Positions 35,110 to 43,997 of a stretch of DNA of 64,000 bases are shown here, in pieces; the stretch's first letter is position 1, and each line of letters begins with the position of its first letter. This stretch comes from Occallatibacter riparius (GTDB lineage: Bacteria; Acidobacteriota; Terriglobia; Terriglobales; Acidobacteriaceae), in contig NZ_CP093313.1 of assembly GCF_025264625.1 (NCBI RefSeq), positions 4,464,001 through 4,528,000 on the forward strand, given 5' to 3'. The notes beneath the pieces were generated by a model. That model searched no databases and was not told the origin of the DNA. It saw only the letters and a program-made list of their open reading frames with translations. A program made the position numbers and the translations under genes.

Positions 35110-36135
35110 CTACTTGCTTTGAGCGAGGAGGGCATTCACCTTCTCCATCACCTTGAACGCGTCGGCGATGTAGACGACGTCGGCTTTGCCGCGTGCCCAG
35201 CCGCAGTTGGGGTCGAGGGAGATGGCGCGGCGCTCGCCGATGAATCGCCAGCCGACGACATGCGGCTCCTCTCCGTGGCAGCAGGTGGAGAGGCCTTTGG
35301 CGTGGCGTGGCGTTGCGCCGGTCTGGCCGATCTGGTTCATGTGGGTGAGGAAGGGAAGCACGGGCGCGCCATCGGTGCCCTGGTCGACGAGCGATTTGGA
35401 ACTGCCGAGCGATGCGCTGGTGCGATGAATAAAGTTGAGGATGATTTCGCCGGCTTCGGCAGCGTGGGTTTGGCCGTCGGGCTGCTTCTTGGTCCAGCCG
35501 GCGCCGGCGACGAAGAGCAACTCGGCGTCTGGCCGAATCGTTTGCGCGTCCGATTGCGGCGTACGTACACCAGTGACCGTGGTACGCAACGCGGGCAATT
35601 GTATGTCGATATGTTCGAAGTTCGCGGTACCGAGCTGGGCGGAGTAGGCGGCGTGGGTGCCGGAGTCGAGCAGCAGGAACCATGGGCGGGAGTCGCGTGT
35701 AACGACAGCTTCAATGCGTTGGCGATAGAACCAGCGCGTCGCTTCCGGCTGAGCGGATCCAGCGATGGCGGTGATATGGGTGTCGATTACGCCGCCGAGA
35801 CGATGGGCGACGCCTGCGGCGACTCGGGCGAAGCGTGAGGACGAGGGCGCAAGGATGATAGTTGCGTTGGCCGCGTGGCAGAGAGCTTCGCATGCTGCGG
35901 CGTCGCTTGCATAGCGGGGCTGCGCGAACGCTTTGCCTGAGACAGCTAGCAGGCGAGTTCCGGTGGCGGCGAGTGCGGATGCGGCAGGCGCGGGATCGAC
36001 GGCGATGATGCCGATGGAGAGGGAGGCGCCGAGACGCGCGGCGAGTTCGAGGCTGGCCGTGACGGCTTCGAGCGAGGCCTTCGTCAGAGCGGAGTTTTCA
36101 TCTGTGTGCGTGAGTACGAGAATCGAGTCCATCAT
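35110..36135 (-). CDS. etfA: Electron transfer flavoprotein alpha subunit
   Basis: 341 residues from the ATG at 36135, which overlaps the etfB stop by four bases and has GGAG upstream. The N-terminal half is the Etf alpha/beta fold (SILVLTHTDENS, ASLSIGIIAVDP). The C-terminal FAD domain has GAGWTKKQ and the MNQIGQTGATPRHAKG region, where related EtfA proteins bind the FAD pyrophosphate. Following STCCHGEEPHVVGW is Cys-rich compared with usual EtfA. It takes electrons from the dehydrogenase in the operon and passes them to the quinone oxidoreductase. Confidence 0.88.
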   Translation of the reverse strand: MMDSILVLTHTDENSALTKASLEAVTASLELAARLGASLSIGIIAVDPAPAASALAATGTRLLAVSGKAFAQPRYASDAAACEALCHAANATIILAPSSSRFARVAAGVAHRLGGVIDTHITAIAGSAQPEATRWFYRQRIEAVVTRDSRPWFLLLDSGTHAAYSAQLGTANFEHIDIQLPALRTTVTGVRTPQSDAQTIRPDAELLFVAGAGWTKKQPDGQTHAAEAGEIILNFIHRTSASLGSSKSLVDQGTDGAPVLPFLTHMNQIGQTGATPRHAKGLSTCCHGEEPHVVGWRFIGERRAISLDPNCGWARGKADVVYIADAFKVMEKVNALLAQSK

Positions 36136-36944
36136 TCCGCTCCAATCCATGCGACGACCTCGGCAGCGATCTCGTCGGAGTTCATATCTTTCACCACGCG
36201 GGTATCGCGCTGCTGTTTCGGCAGGCTCACCGAGACGTATTTGAGGCCGTTGGGGGCGAGAGCGGCCGGCTTCGCTTTTTGCAGTGCGGGCATTACGGTG
36301 CGCATGTTGACCATGCCGATCTGCGGGTTGTTGCGGGGCTCGGGCAGGTTTCCGGTTGCCCAGCCGAGCACAGCGGGCGCGCCTGCGCAGACGCTGGCCT
36401 GATGCTTGCCGCCTTCCACGCGCTCGAGTACTTCGAAGCTGCCGTCGTCGTGCAGGTCAATCTGGTCTACGCCCTGGAACTGGTCGGTGATGCCGAGGCG
36501 CTCGCCGACAAGCTGGAGCGTGATGCCGGCGCCGCGGGTGGCAGACTCCCAGCCGCCGAAGAGCAGCAGCTTGTCGCGGTCGAGGCCTTGGATTGCGGTG
36601 ATGGCGTCGGCGAGCGCTGCGGCGGTGGCATGGGCGTCTGCGAATCCGCCGAGAGGACCATCGATTGGCACGAGTTCGAAGGCGACCTTCTGCGCGATGG
36701 TCATCATGACTTGCTGCAGCTTAGCCTTCGGGCCGAGAGAGACGAGCCAGAGTTTGCTGCCCGGGTTCTTCGCGACGAGGTTTGCAGCTTCATAGAGAGC
36801 GCTTGCGGCCCAGGGGTCGAGAACGGACGGAAGGACCATTTCGTTTTTGAGGCCGGGGCCGGTCGGATTCGTCACAGGTTCCAGCGTTTGAAGAGGATCG
36901 GGCACGATTCCGGCACAGACGATTATGTGGAGAGCGTTTGGCAT
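36132..36944 (-). CDS. etfB: Electron transfer flavoprotein beta subunit
   Basis: 270 residues. ALHIIVCAGIVPDPLQTLEPV at the start, DPWAASALYEAANLV, then SLGPKAKLQQVMMTIAQ and the GWESATRGAGITLQLVGERLGI block are the usual EtfB (FixA) features, including the nucleotide-binding region. Starts 22 bases after the quinone-oxidoreductase stop and overlaps etfA. Confidence 0.9.
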   Translation of the reverse strand: MPNALHIIVCAGIVPDPLQTLEPVTNPTGPGLKNEMVLPSVLDPWAASALYEAANLVAKNPGSKLWLVSLGPKAKLQQVMMTIAQKVAFELVPIDGPLGGFADAHATAAALADAITAIQGLDRDKLLLFGGWESATRGAGITLQLVGERLGITDQFQGVDQIDLHDDGSFEVLERVEGGKHQASVCAGAPAVLGWATGNLPEPRNNPQIGMVNMRTVMPALQKAKPAALAPNGLKYVSVSLPKQQRDTRVVKDMNSDEIAAEVVAWIGAE

Positions 36945-36966
36945 TTGTCCTCGTTGATGTCAGGTT

Positions 36967-38832
36967 CTAGTTCTCTGCGGAGTGCAGGCCGCCGCTGCCG
37001 GCTTGAAAGGCAATGTTGCTGTGCTCGCCATCCATGGAGTGGCTGCAATTCCAGAGGCATGCGCCGCAGTGTACGCACTTTTCTCGTTCGAAGGTGGGCA
37101 GTCCGTCGGAGCCCAGGGTGATGGCCTGGCCGGAACACATGGCCACGCAGGTCTTTTCGTCGCACGCGGCGCATACGCGCAGGTCGCGGAAGAAGACGTG
37201 GTCGGCGAAGCCGGGCGACGCCTGCACCTTGCCGCCCATCAGGAGCGCGTCCTGGTGCGTGACCAGGAGCTTGCCGTCGAACTCGATCTCGGGCCAGCCG
37301 CGGGCCGTGAGCAGGGCATCGTGGAGCGGGCGACCGTCTTCCATGGCCAAGCGCACCGCGGATTCGCGCGTGAGCTTCTCCTTTGGGTCTTCGGTGCGCC
37401 GCATTTGCAGCCATGGGGCCGGAGTTGGGCCCTGCATGGTGACGCGTCCGCGGGTCAGGCCGGTAAGGGCCATGCCGATCAGACCGCGCACCGCGCCCTG
37501 CTGGAATCCGCCGCGGGCGTGCTCGGCTTCGCGCGCGCCGTGCTCGACCCAACTTGCGCGGCGGCGGGCGGCGTAAGTGGCGGTGAGGTTCTCCTGGGTG
37601 AAGGGCTTACCGGCGCGGAGCAGTTCGATGACCGCTTCTCCTAGTTGCACGCCAGTGGTCCACGCTTCGTCTACGCCGGAGTTGGTGAGCACGTTGGTCG
37701 AGCCGGAGCCCTCGCCGATGCGCGCGAAGCCGTCTCCGCAGAGAAAGGGCTCGCCCTGACGCCCTGACTCTTCAAGCGACTTCGCGCCCCAGGAGCGCAG
37801 CAGGCCATCCTTCAGATGCCGCCAGAGTGCCGGGTGCTGGATGAAGTGCTGCAGGTAGCGGTAAGCGGTCCGCGAGGGGTCGTGCATCCACGACGGCACG
37901 AAGATGCCGACCGAGACGAGGCGGTCAGGATGCGCGTAGAGGAATCCAAAGATCTCGGGCTCTGGGTAGCCTATCGTGTGCCAGATGGTTCCCGGTTCGA
38001 GTCGACGCTCGGCTGTTTCGGGCAGTTCGATGACGAACTTCATGCCAAGGGCCCACTCGCGGTGGGCGTGGCCCCGGGGCATGCCGAGCGCATCGTCGAT
38101 CGCCTGACCGACTGCCCCTACGGGGCCATCGCCGACGACGGTAAGACGTGCCTGCACATCCATTCCGGGCAGGTAGCAGTCTTCGGGAGTACCGTGCTTA
38201 TCGACGCCCTGATCGGCGAGCCGTAGGCCTGTTACGGCGCGGTTCTCCATCAGAGGAGCAGCGATGGGAGTGCCCGGCCAGATCTGCACGAGGCCGGTTT
38301 CCATCACCTTGGACGCGACCCACTGGTTGAACTGGCCTAGCGAGAGCAGCAGCCCGCCGTTTTTGTGCAGGAAGGCGGGAGTCCAGGGGAGCTCAAAGGC
38401 GAAGTCTTTGACGCCGGCTGCACGGCTGAGGGCGCGCAATACTGAATCGGCAACGCGCATGCCGAAGGGACGGCGGCTCGCGCCGATGGGATCGAGCAGA
38501 TAGAGCACTCGCTCGTCGCGCACTTCGGCGGACATGGGGACGTCTTCCGGCTTGAAATCGGGAAAACTTCCGCGGATGCCGCGCGCGCTGGTGACGACGC
38601 CGCTGACCGCCGCCGCGAGATCGTCGGCGCGTTCGTAGCACAGTACCTGTAAGGGCATGCCGGGAAGGACGGCGCTCTCAAAAGCGGGATCGGCCGGATT
38701 TACGCTCCAGGCGCGGACGAGAGTGGTCAGGAATCCGCCCATGGCCGGGCCAAAGCCCGCGCAGGCTATGTCCACGTCCAGCGTCTGCCGGACGTCCTCT
38801 CCCAATCCATCGGCTTGGCTTAAGGCATTCAT
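36967..38832 (-). CDS. ETF-quinone oxidoreductase-like flavoprotein fused to a 2[4Fe-4S] ferredoxin domain (FixC-FixX type)
   Basis: 621 residues from the ATG at 38832, with GAGG eight bases upstream; an open extension to 38955 overlaps the preceding gene and looks non-coding. Residues 1 to about 540 are a FAD protein: DIACAGFGPAMGG (Rossmann loop), VVGDGPVGAVGQAIDD, and FLCGDGFARIGEG near the FAD ribityl site. The C-terminus has two iron-sulfur motifs, CAACDEKTCVAMC and CVHCGACLWNC, equivalent to FixX. It should pass electrons from EtfAB to the membrane quinone pool. Lies between the dehydrogenase (32-base gap) and etfB (22-base gap). Confidence 0.85.
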   Translation of the reverse strand: MNALSQADGLGEDVRQTLDVDIACAGFGPAMGGFLTTLVRAWSVNPADPAFESAVLPGMPLQVLCYERADDLAAAVSGVVTSARGIRGSFPDFKPEDVPMSAEVRDERVLYLLDPIGASRRPFGMRVADSVLRALSRAAGVKDFAFELPWTPAFLHKNGGLLLSLGQFNQWVASKVMETGLVQIWPGTPIAAPLMENRAVTGLRLADQGVDKHGTPEDCYLPGMDVQARLTVVGDGPVGAVGQAIDDALGMPRGHAHREWALGMKFVIELPETAERRLEPGTIWHTIGYPEPEIFGFLYAHPDRLVSVGIFVPSWMHDPSRTAYRYLQHFIQHPALWRHLKDGLLRSWGAKSLEESGRQGEPFLCGDGFARIGEGSGSTNVLTNSGVDEAWTTGVQLGEAVIELLRAGKPFTQENLTATYAARRRASWVEHGAREAEHARGGFQQGAVRGLIGMALTGLTRGRVTMQGPTPAPWLQMRRTEDPKEKLTRESAVRLAMEDGRPLHDALLTARGWPEIEFDGKLLVTHQDALLMGGKVQASPGFADHVFFRDLRVCAACDEKTCVAMCSGQAITLGSDGLPTFEREKCVHCGACLWNCSHSMDGEHSNIAFQAGSGGLHSAEN

Positions 38833-38864
38833 GTCGATCCTCACTGCTGCGTACCTACGGTGCT

Positions 38865-41078
38865 TTATTGCGGATAATCGAGTGCTTCGGGAATCATTAC
38901 GGCGCTGACGGTTTCGGCGGCGCGGTCTTTGGCCAGACGAGAGCCGCTCAGGCACCGCGACAGCTTGTTTTGCATCTGCAGGAAGTCGCTCTCGCCGATG
39001 CAGCTGGCGCAGGGGCCGGCCTTGTCAGGATGCGAGCCGTCGGCCTTCAGCACATCTAAGACGATGGAGGTGATGCCGGGCATGGTCTGCTCGAACTCGG
39101 CCAACTCATCGACGGAGAAGCACTGGTTGCATCCGGCGTCGTTCCACGAGGGGTGCTTTTTGTAGCCGAAGACGAGCTCGGCACAGATGCGGCCCACCTC
39201 GCCGGCCGCTTTCGCGGTCTGGACGTGGCAAAGGTCGCCGAGGAACTGCACGGTTCCGCGTAGGGTATCCGCGAGCGATGCATCGGCTGTGCCGCGTGCC
39301 TCTAGTTCGAGTACATCGAGAATCTGGCAGCGCGAGGCAAGTAGCCAGCAGAGCGCGTCGGCCATAGCGAACGTCACGCCCTGGCGCTGGCCGTGATAGA
39401 GCTTGTTGCCCGCGGCGTCGGTGACCTTCTGCAGATGATTCAGCGTCCACAACCACATCTGCATCGCGGAGGCGAGCGTGCATGCGCCGGTGCCCGGACG
39501 GATTGATGCGATGTGGCGCATCTCGGTGATCCAGGCCCGAAACTGGGCGAGGAATACGGTGCTTGTCATGGTCACGGTGAGCTGGCGCCGCTGCACGGCT
39601 TCGGGACCTTCGTAAGTGGCTTCGAGCTGCGCGTCCATCCACTTGGAAGCCAGGAAGCCGGGGCAGTCTTCGGTAATGCCGTAGCCGCCCATGAGGCTGA
39701 CGGCTTCCCGCATCATGTTTGCGCCGTGGCCGGTATTCCAGAGCTTGGTCGCGGGGCAGAGGACGTTGGCTTCGGCGTCTTTCAGCACATATTGCACCAG
39801 CGGATCGGCGGCATATTCCGCGCGGCGTGAGTCGTTCGGCTTCATGGTCAAGAACGCAATCGCGCTTTCTTCAGTGGCGCGCAACGCCTTCATCTCCGAG
39901 CGACCGCCGGCGATGCCGCGCTCTCTGAGGATGGCCGTCTTCTGCTTCTCCAGCGGGTCTAGCTCGTCGAAGAGTCGCGCCGCCGCGAAGCCGAGAGAGG
40001 CGGCTGCTTCACCGCTGGCCCAAACATCGACCAGGCGATGCAGCGCGTCTTCGCGCTGCTGGATGCCCTGTTCATAGCGCACCGTGCCGGGGCGCGCGCC
40101 CTCGGCTCCGCGGAAGCGGGAGCGCTGATAGCGGATCACCGGTTCGATAGCGGAAAGAAGCTTGGCGGCGGTCATCAGGCCGACGGTCACGCGCGTGCGG
40201 CGGAAGACCGCCTCAATTACTTCGCCGTGCGAGAAGTTCGGCACGATGACGCCGTCTTTGACGGTGTATCCGCCGACGATGCGGCTGGCGGGTACCTTGA
40301 GATTGAAGATGGGATCGCCCGTGGAGGAAAGCTGATGCACCAGCTTCCTGGTCGGCGTACCGGGGTCGAAGGTGCCTTCATCGCCGTCTTCGAGGATGAT
40401 GACGCAACTGCCCTTGATGCGCGGATCATCGGAGCTTACCGCGGCCGTGACAAAGTTGGCGGTGGCGATATTCGTGATGAAGCGGCCGCGCTTGTCTACG
40501 TGCAGCAGCGGCTCTTCGCCGCCTTTCCACTCGGCTATGCGGACCTTCCCGCCGAGCATGCCGGTGTCCACGCCGACATAGGGGATAGGCTCTGTCAGCG
40601 CAAAGGCTCCGCGCCATGCCTTGCGGTCTTCACCCGGTTGCGGCGGCGCCGCCAGGCTCATGTAGTGTTGCGCCTGTTCCGGTGTGCCGCGCTCATGGAT
40701 GGGGGAGAGCGCCAGGAACCCCGCAAGACTGGCTGTGGCCGCGCCGCCGTCTACCCACGCAAGCTCGAAGGCCGAGAGCGCCAACGCCAGGTTCTTCGGT
40801 CCAACGATGAATCCGCCCTCTTCCGGCTCCATAAAGACTGCAGTGAGGCCTGCGCGGTCGAAGGCGTCCATCATCTCGTCTTTTAGGGGCGTCCAGTCGT
40901 GCGTGTTGCGCTCGCCCGCGGCCACCAGCCGCGCCACTGTTCCGCGTGCCACGCCGCGCGCCGACTGCACCAGCATTTGGAGATCGAAACGATCGGCAAA
41001 TCGCCACAGGATCGACCTCACCTGGTCGGTTGGCAAGGTAAGCATGGACGCGGTTTCAGGCAGCGCAGACGTGCTCAT
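38865..41078 (-). CDS. Acyl-CoA dehydrogenase-like flavoprotein with Cys-rich C-terminal extension
   Basis: 737 residues from the ATG at 41078, with GGAGGAG six bases upstream. Residues about 60-560 follow the acyl-CoA dehydrogenase order: helical N-domain, beta domain (GAFALTEPIPYVGVDTG, a FAD-contacting strand set), and helical C-domain with REAVSLMGGYGITEDCPGFL near the FAD loop. The C-terminal 170 residues are extra and end in two CxxC pairs (GCNQCFS and GPCASCIG), which may bind metal or an Fe-S centre. First gene of the operon with quinone oxidoreductase, etfB and etfA. Preceded by a CRP-type site. Substrate unknown. Confidence 0.82.
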   Translation of the reverse strand: MSTSALPETASMLTLPTDQVRSILWRFADRFDLQMLVQSARGVARGTVARLVAAGERNTHDWTPLKDEMMDAFDRAGLTAVFMEPEEGGFIVGPKNLALALSAFELAWVDGGAATASLAGFLALSPIHERGTPEQAQHYMSLAAPPQPGEDRKAWRGAFALTEPIPYVGVDTGMLGGKVRIAEWKGGEEPLLHVDKRGRFITNIATANFVTAAVSSDDPRIKGSCVIILEDGDEGTFDPGTPTRKLVHQLSSTGDPIFNLKVPASRIVGGYTVKDGVIVPNFSHGEVIEAVFRRTRVTVGLMTAAKLLSAIEPVIRYQRSRFRGAEGARPGTVRYEQGIQQREDALHRLVDVWASGEAAASLGFAAARLFDELDPLEKQKTAILRERGIAGGRSEMKALRATEESAIAFLTMKPNDSRRAEYAADPLVQYVLKDAEANVLCPATKLWNTGHGANMMREAVSLMGGYGITEDCPGFLASKWMDAQLEATYEGPEAVQRRQLTVTMTSTVFLAQFRAWITEMRHIASIRPGTGACTLASAMQMWLWTLNHLQKVTDAAGNKLYHGQRQGVTFAMADALCWLLASRCQILDVLELEARGTADASLADTLRGTVQFLGDLCHVQTAKAAGEVGRICAELVFGYKKHPSWNDAGCNQCFSVDELAEFEQTMPGITSIVLDVLKADGSHPDKAGPCASCIGESDFLQMQNKLSRCLSGSRLAKDRAAETVSAVMIPEALDYPQ

Positions 41079-41126
41079 CAAGGGCTCCTCCATCAGCGGG
41101 GTAATTGTGCTTGAGGCGGAGCATGG

Positions 41127-41147
41127 CGTGATGTGACTCACATCACG
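41127..41147. promoter_or_regulatory. Double CRP/FNR-type site before the ACAD-ETF operon
   Basis: GTGATGTGACTCACATCAC is a 19-base palindrome that contains two overlapping GTGA-N6-TCAC registers (41128-41141 and 41133-41146). Its centre is about 59 bases before the dehydrogenase ATG. Confidence 0.65.
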
Positions 41148-41207
41148 TGCGCGGAGACAGGATGGCCGGTTACGGAGTGCCGGAGCGTCAAAATGAAGGA
41201 ATCCGCG

Positions 41208-42248
41208 TTACTTCTTTCGTTCTGCGGTCCAGATGCCGTCTGCGCGGCCTTCCAGGGCGACGCGCCCGGATGCGGTGTCGCCGTCGAACCAGCCTGCCAG
41301 TCGTGCGGTGAAGGGAACTGGCTTCTCGTTGCCATCTTTCCAGTCGCCGGTAAAGCTCAGTTCCACGTAGCCGTCGCGCCAGCGGCCGGTGACTGGGCGA
41401 CTGTCGCCCAAGGCGCCCGACCACGTGCCGGAGATGGCAGGGCCGTCGCGATTAAGATCCAGGGTTCCTTCAAACCGGCCATAGTCTGTGCCAAGCGCCA
41501 CGTGCCAGGTTCCTGCGGGTTCGCCGCAGTTGCAGAGCGGGACGGGGGAGGAGGGCGTGATGCGCAGGTTGGAGAAGTACGACTCTTCGCCAGGGTAGCC
41601 CCATAGCGCGATGCCGCCCTTGAGGTCTTCACCTTTAAGGCCGTTGATCACCAGGCTCGGCAGCTTCGACCCGTTCAGAAAAAGGCGCGCCGTGCGGCCG
41701 TGAAGTTCGATCTGCACATGAGTCCAGGTCTCCGGCTTCAGATCAGCCCAGGCTTCATAGACCCAGGGCCACTGACGGCGGAGCGGGTACCAGTCATAGT
41801 CCGGCTTGGCCACGTACTGCACGGAGTGATTGCGCATGGCCTGATCTTCGGCGAGGGAGTTGCGCGGGCGCAGGTAGAACATGTCGTAGTGGGAGCCGTC
41901 AGACCGTGAGCGGAAGGCGAGCCCCGTGAATCCCGGCATGCGAACGCCGGGAGGCGTAGTGATTTTGATGGCGAGGTCCACGTCGATGGCGCCGTCCTGG
42001 AGATTGCTCCCATTCACGAAGGCGAAGATGTCGCTCTCGGCAGCCGTGGTGAGGCGCACGGCTTTACGGCCCAGATAGTCGGCGGCCTCAGCCTTGCCGC
42101 CGGTGACGGCGAGGGCAGATGCATCTGTTAGCGCAAAGTTCTGCGGGGCGGAAGCGGGCGCCGTCGCGTTGCTCTGCGCCATGCAGCAGCCGAGGGTGGC
42201 CGCGAGCAGAAGAAACATCCAGTGCGACCCGTGAGCGAAGCTGCTCAT
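41208..42248 (-). CDS. Secreted lectin/glucanase-fold protein
   Basis: 346 residues from the ATG at 42248, with AGGAGG five bases upstream; the longer frame to 42521 runs into the promoter region. Signal peptide about 1-25 (WMFLLLAATLGCCMAQ), where Cys-Met could also make it a lipoprotein. The centre (GFTGLAFRSRSDGSHYDMFYLRPRN, WTHVQIELHGRTARLFLNGS) is a concanavalin A-like fold of the DUF1080/laminin-G-like kind. The last 120 residues form a separate beta domain with repeated SGTWSG and TGRWRDGYVEL strands. Likely glycan binding or hydrolysis; no catalytic pair identified. Confidence 0.7.
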   Translation of the reverse strand: MSSFAHGSHWMFLLLAATLGCCMAQSNATAPASAPQNFALTDASALAVTGGKAEAADYLGRKAVRLTTAAESDIFAFVNGSNLQDGAIDVDLAIKITTPPGVRMPGFTGLAFRSRSDGSHYDMFYLRPRNSLAEDQAMRNHSVQYVAKPDYDWYPLRRQWPWVYEAWADLKPETWTHVQIELHGRTARLFLNGSKLPSLVINGLKGEDLKGGIALWGYPGEESYFSNLRITPSSPVPLCNCGEPAGTWHVALGTDYGRFEGTLDLNRDGPAISGTWSGALGDSRPVTGRWRDGYVELSFTGDWKDGNEKPVPFTARLAGWFDGDTASGRVALEGRADGIWTAERKK

Positions 42249-42689
42249 AATGCCTCCTGAAGGATCGTGAGGGGAAAGGTACCACTGAGTTGTAGAGCAT
42301 TGCGCCTGCCATTGCCAAAAAGATCCCAAGTTCGTCACGAACATCGGCTTCCCGTGCAGGACTGTGTTGCGCTGAGGGGCAAACTGCGTCCGAAAGCGAA
42401 GGCGCGTGTTCGTTTTCGGACACGTTGAATCCGCAATCGCGCTGGACGTGATGTACGTCTCGCGCACGGAGTCAGCATGTCCACATTCGGTACATCCGTG
42501 TGACTTCCATCGCATACACAAGCGAAAACAAGTGATGAATTTGCGTGGTCATTGTGATGCGAGTCACTGATGTGAAACCACAAAAAGGAGTCTTCTCATA
42601 CTCGTAACTCACCTTCAGCTCTCGGGCGCGGTGCACGAGCCGGATGGGCAGGCCAATCATGGCTGTGCTTTCCGGAGAAAGACGGCAGA
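42249..42689. other. Divergent promoter region with CRP-type site
   Basis: 441 bases between divergent genes. The palindrome at 42553-42568 is the only clear element. No convincing gene. Confidence 0.5.
42553..42568. promoter_or_regulatory. CRP/FNR-type site before the 11-haem cytochrome gene
   Basis: T-GTGA-TGCGAG-TCAC-T, centred about 130 bases before the cytochrome start. A second TGATGTGA half-site follows directly at 42569-42574. Confidence 0.6.
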
Positions 42690-43997
42690 ATGTTTGAAGC
42701 CGCTCAAAGCAGTTGTTTGTTTTGCAGCAATTCTCAAGAGGCCAGTTCTTCGGATCCATACCAGACTGCAATCCTCCTAAATCAATTTCGAAATCTGAGA
42801 TCTCTGGCCGGGCGGTTTTCGTTCCTTACCTTGGTGTTTGCGCTTATTGGCCTGGTTGGGGGGACGGCTCCGCCCGCGCAGGCGCAGACGGACTGCCTGG
42901 CCTGCCACTCCGACCAGAGCATGACGGACAGCAACGGCAACAAGATTGGCGTGGATGGCGACAAGTTCGGCAAGAGCATTCACGGCAGTCTGAAGTGCAA
43001 CGACTGCCACGCTGATATCAAGGACTATCCGCATCCTGACAAGCCGGCGAAGGTGCAGTGCACGACGTGCCACAGCGACCAGGAAGCGCAGCTCAAGACG
43101 AGCGTGCACGCGGATAGCAAGGAGCACCCCTGCACAAGCTGCCACGGCGATCCGCACAGCGTCTTTCCGAAGAGTGACGTGCGCTCGACCGTATATCCCA
43201 TGAACGTGCCCACCACCTGCGGCAAGTGCCATAGCAATAACGGCATGGCGCAGAAGCACGGGCTGCCCAGCGTGTATCCGAATTATGTGGATTCCATCCA
43301 TGGCAAAGCATTGAACAAAGCAGGTCTGCTGGTAGCAGCCAACTGCCAGAGTTGTCACGGATCGCACGGCATTCTGAGCCAAAAGGACCCGAAGAGCCCC
43401 ACGTTCAAGGCGAATATTCCCAACACCTGCGGCACCTGTCACGCCAAGATCAACATGGAGTACATGGATGGCGCGCACGGCAGGGCGGTCGCCGCCGGCA
43501 AGATGAAGGCGCCGGTTTGCAGCGACTGCCACACGGCGCACAAGATCCTGCAGCCAACGGAGTCCGAGTTCCGCATGCAGTCCACGCCGATCTGCGGCTC
43601 GTGCCACAACGACAAGCTTTCGACCTACCGAGATACGTTCCACTCGCAACTCGGCTCATTGGGCGGCTACGTGGAGACGGCGCGCTGCTGGGATTGCCAC
43701 GGGGCGCACGATGTGCGAGGCAAGAAGGATCCGGCGTCGCCGATTCACCAGGCCAACTTGGTGACCACATGCGGACACTGCCACGCCGGCGCGAACGTGA
43801 ATTTTGTTCAATACCAGCCGCACGCCAACGCGCGCGATCGCAAGCTGAATCCGGCGCTTTATTATGTGCGGCTGTTCATGAACGTGCTGCTGGCCAGCGT
43901 CCTCACGTTCTTCCTGATTCACACGATTCTCTGGCTGGTCCGCTCGCGCTATGACCAGGTCAAACACCACGGCGGCAACGGAGGGAACCATGCCTGA
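42690..43997 (+). CDS. Multihaem c-type cytochrome (11 CxxCH) with C-terminal membrane anchor
   Basis: 435 residues. Hydrophobic signal at about 40-66 (LTLVFALIGLVGG...PAQAQ), then eleven CxxCH motifs: CLACH, CNDCH, CTTCH, CTSCH, CGKCH, CQSCH, CGTCH, CSDCH, CGSCH, CWDCH and CGHCH. A single membrane helix (LLASVLTFFLIHTILWLV) and a His-rich tail end the protein. It should be a periplasmic electron wire anchored to the inner membrane. The first 40 residues lack a ribosome site and the true start may be further in. Overlaps the cytochrome b gene start by eight bases, so the pair forms one complex. Confidence 0.88.
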   Translation: MFEAAQSSCLFCSNSQEASSSDPYQTAILLNQFRNLRSLAGRFSFLTLVFALIGLVGGTAPPAQAQTDCLACHSDQSMTDSNGNKIGVDGDKFGKSIHGSLKCNDCHADIKDYPHPDKPAKVQCTTCHSDQEAQLKTSVHADSKEHPCTSCHGDPHSVFPKSDVRSTVYPMNVPTTCGKCHSNNGMAQKHGLPSVYPNYVDSIHGKALNKAGLLVAANCQSCHGSHGILSQKDPKSPTFKANIPNTCGTCHAKINMEYMDGAHGRAVAAGKMKAPVCSDCHTAHKILQPTESEFRMQSTPICGSCHNDKLSTYRDTFHSQLGSLGGYVETARCWDCHGAHDVRGKKDPASPIHQANLVTTCGHCHAGANVNFVQYQPHANARDRKLNPALYYVRLFMNVLLASVLTFFLIHTILWLVRSRYDQVKHHGGNGGNHA

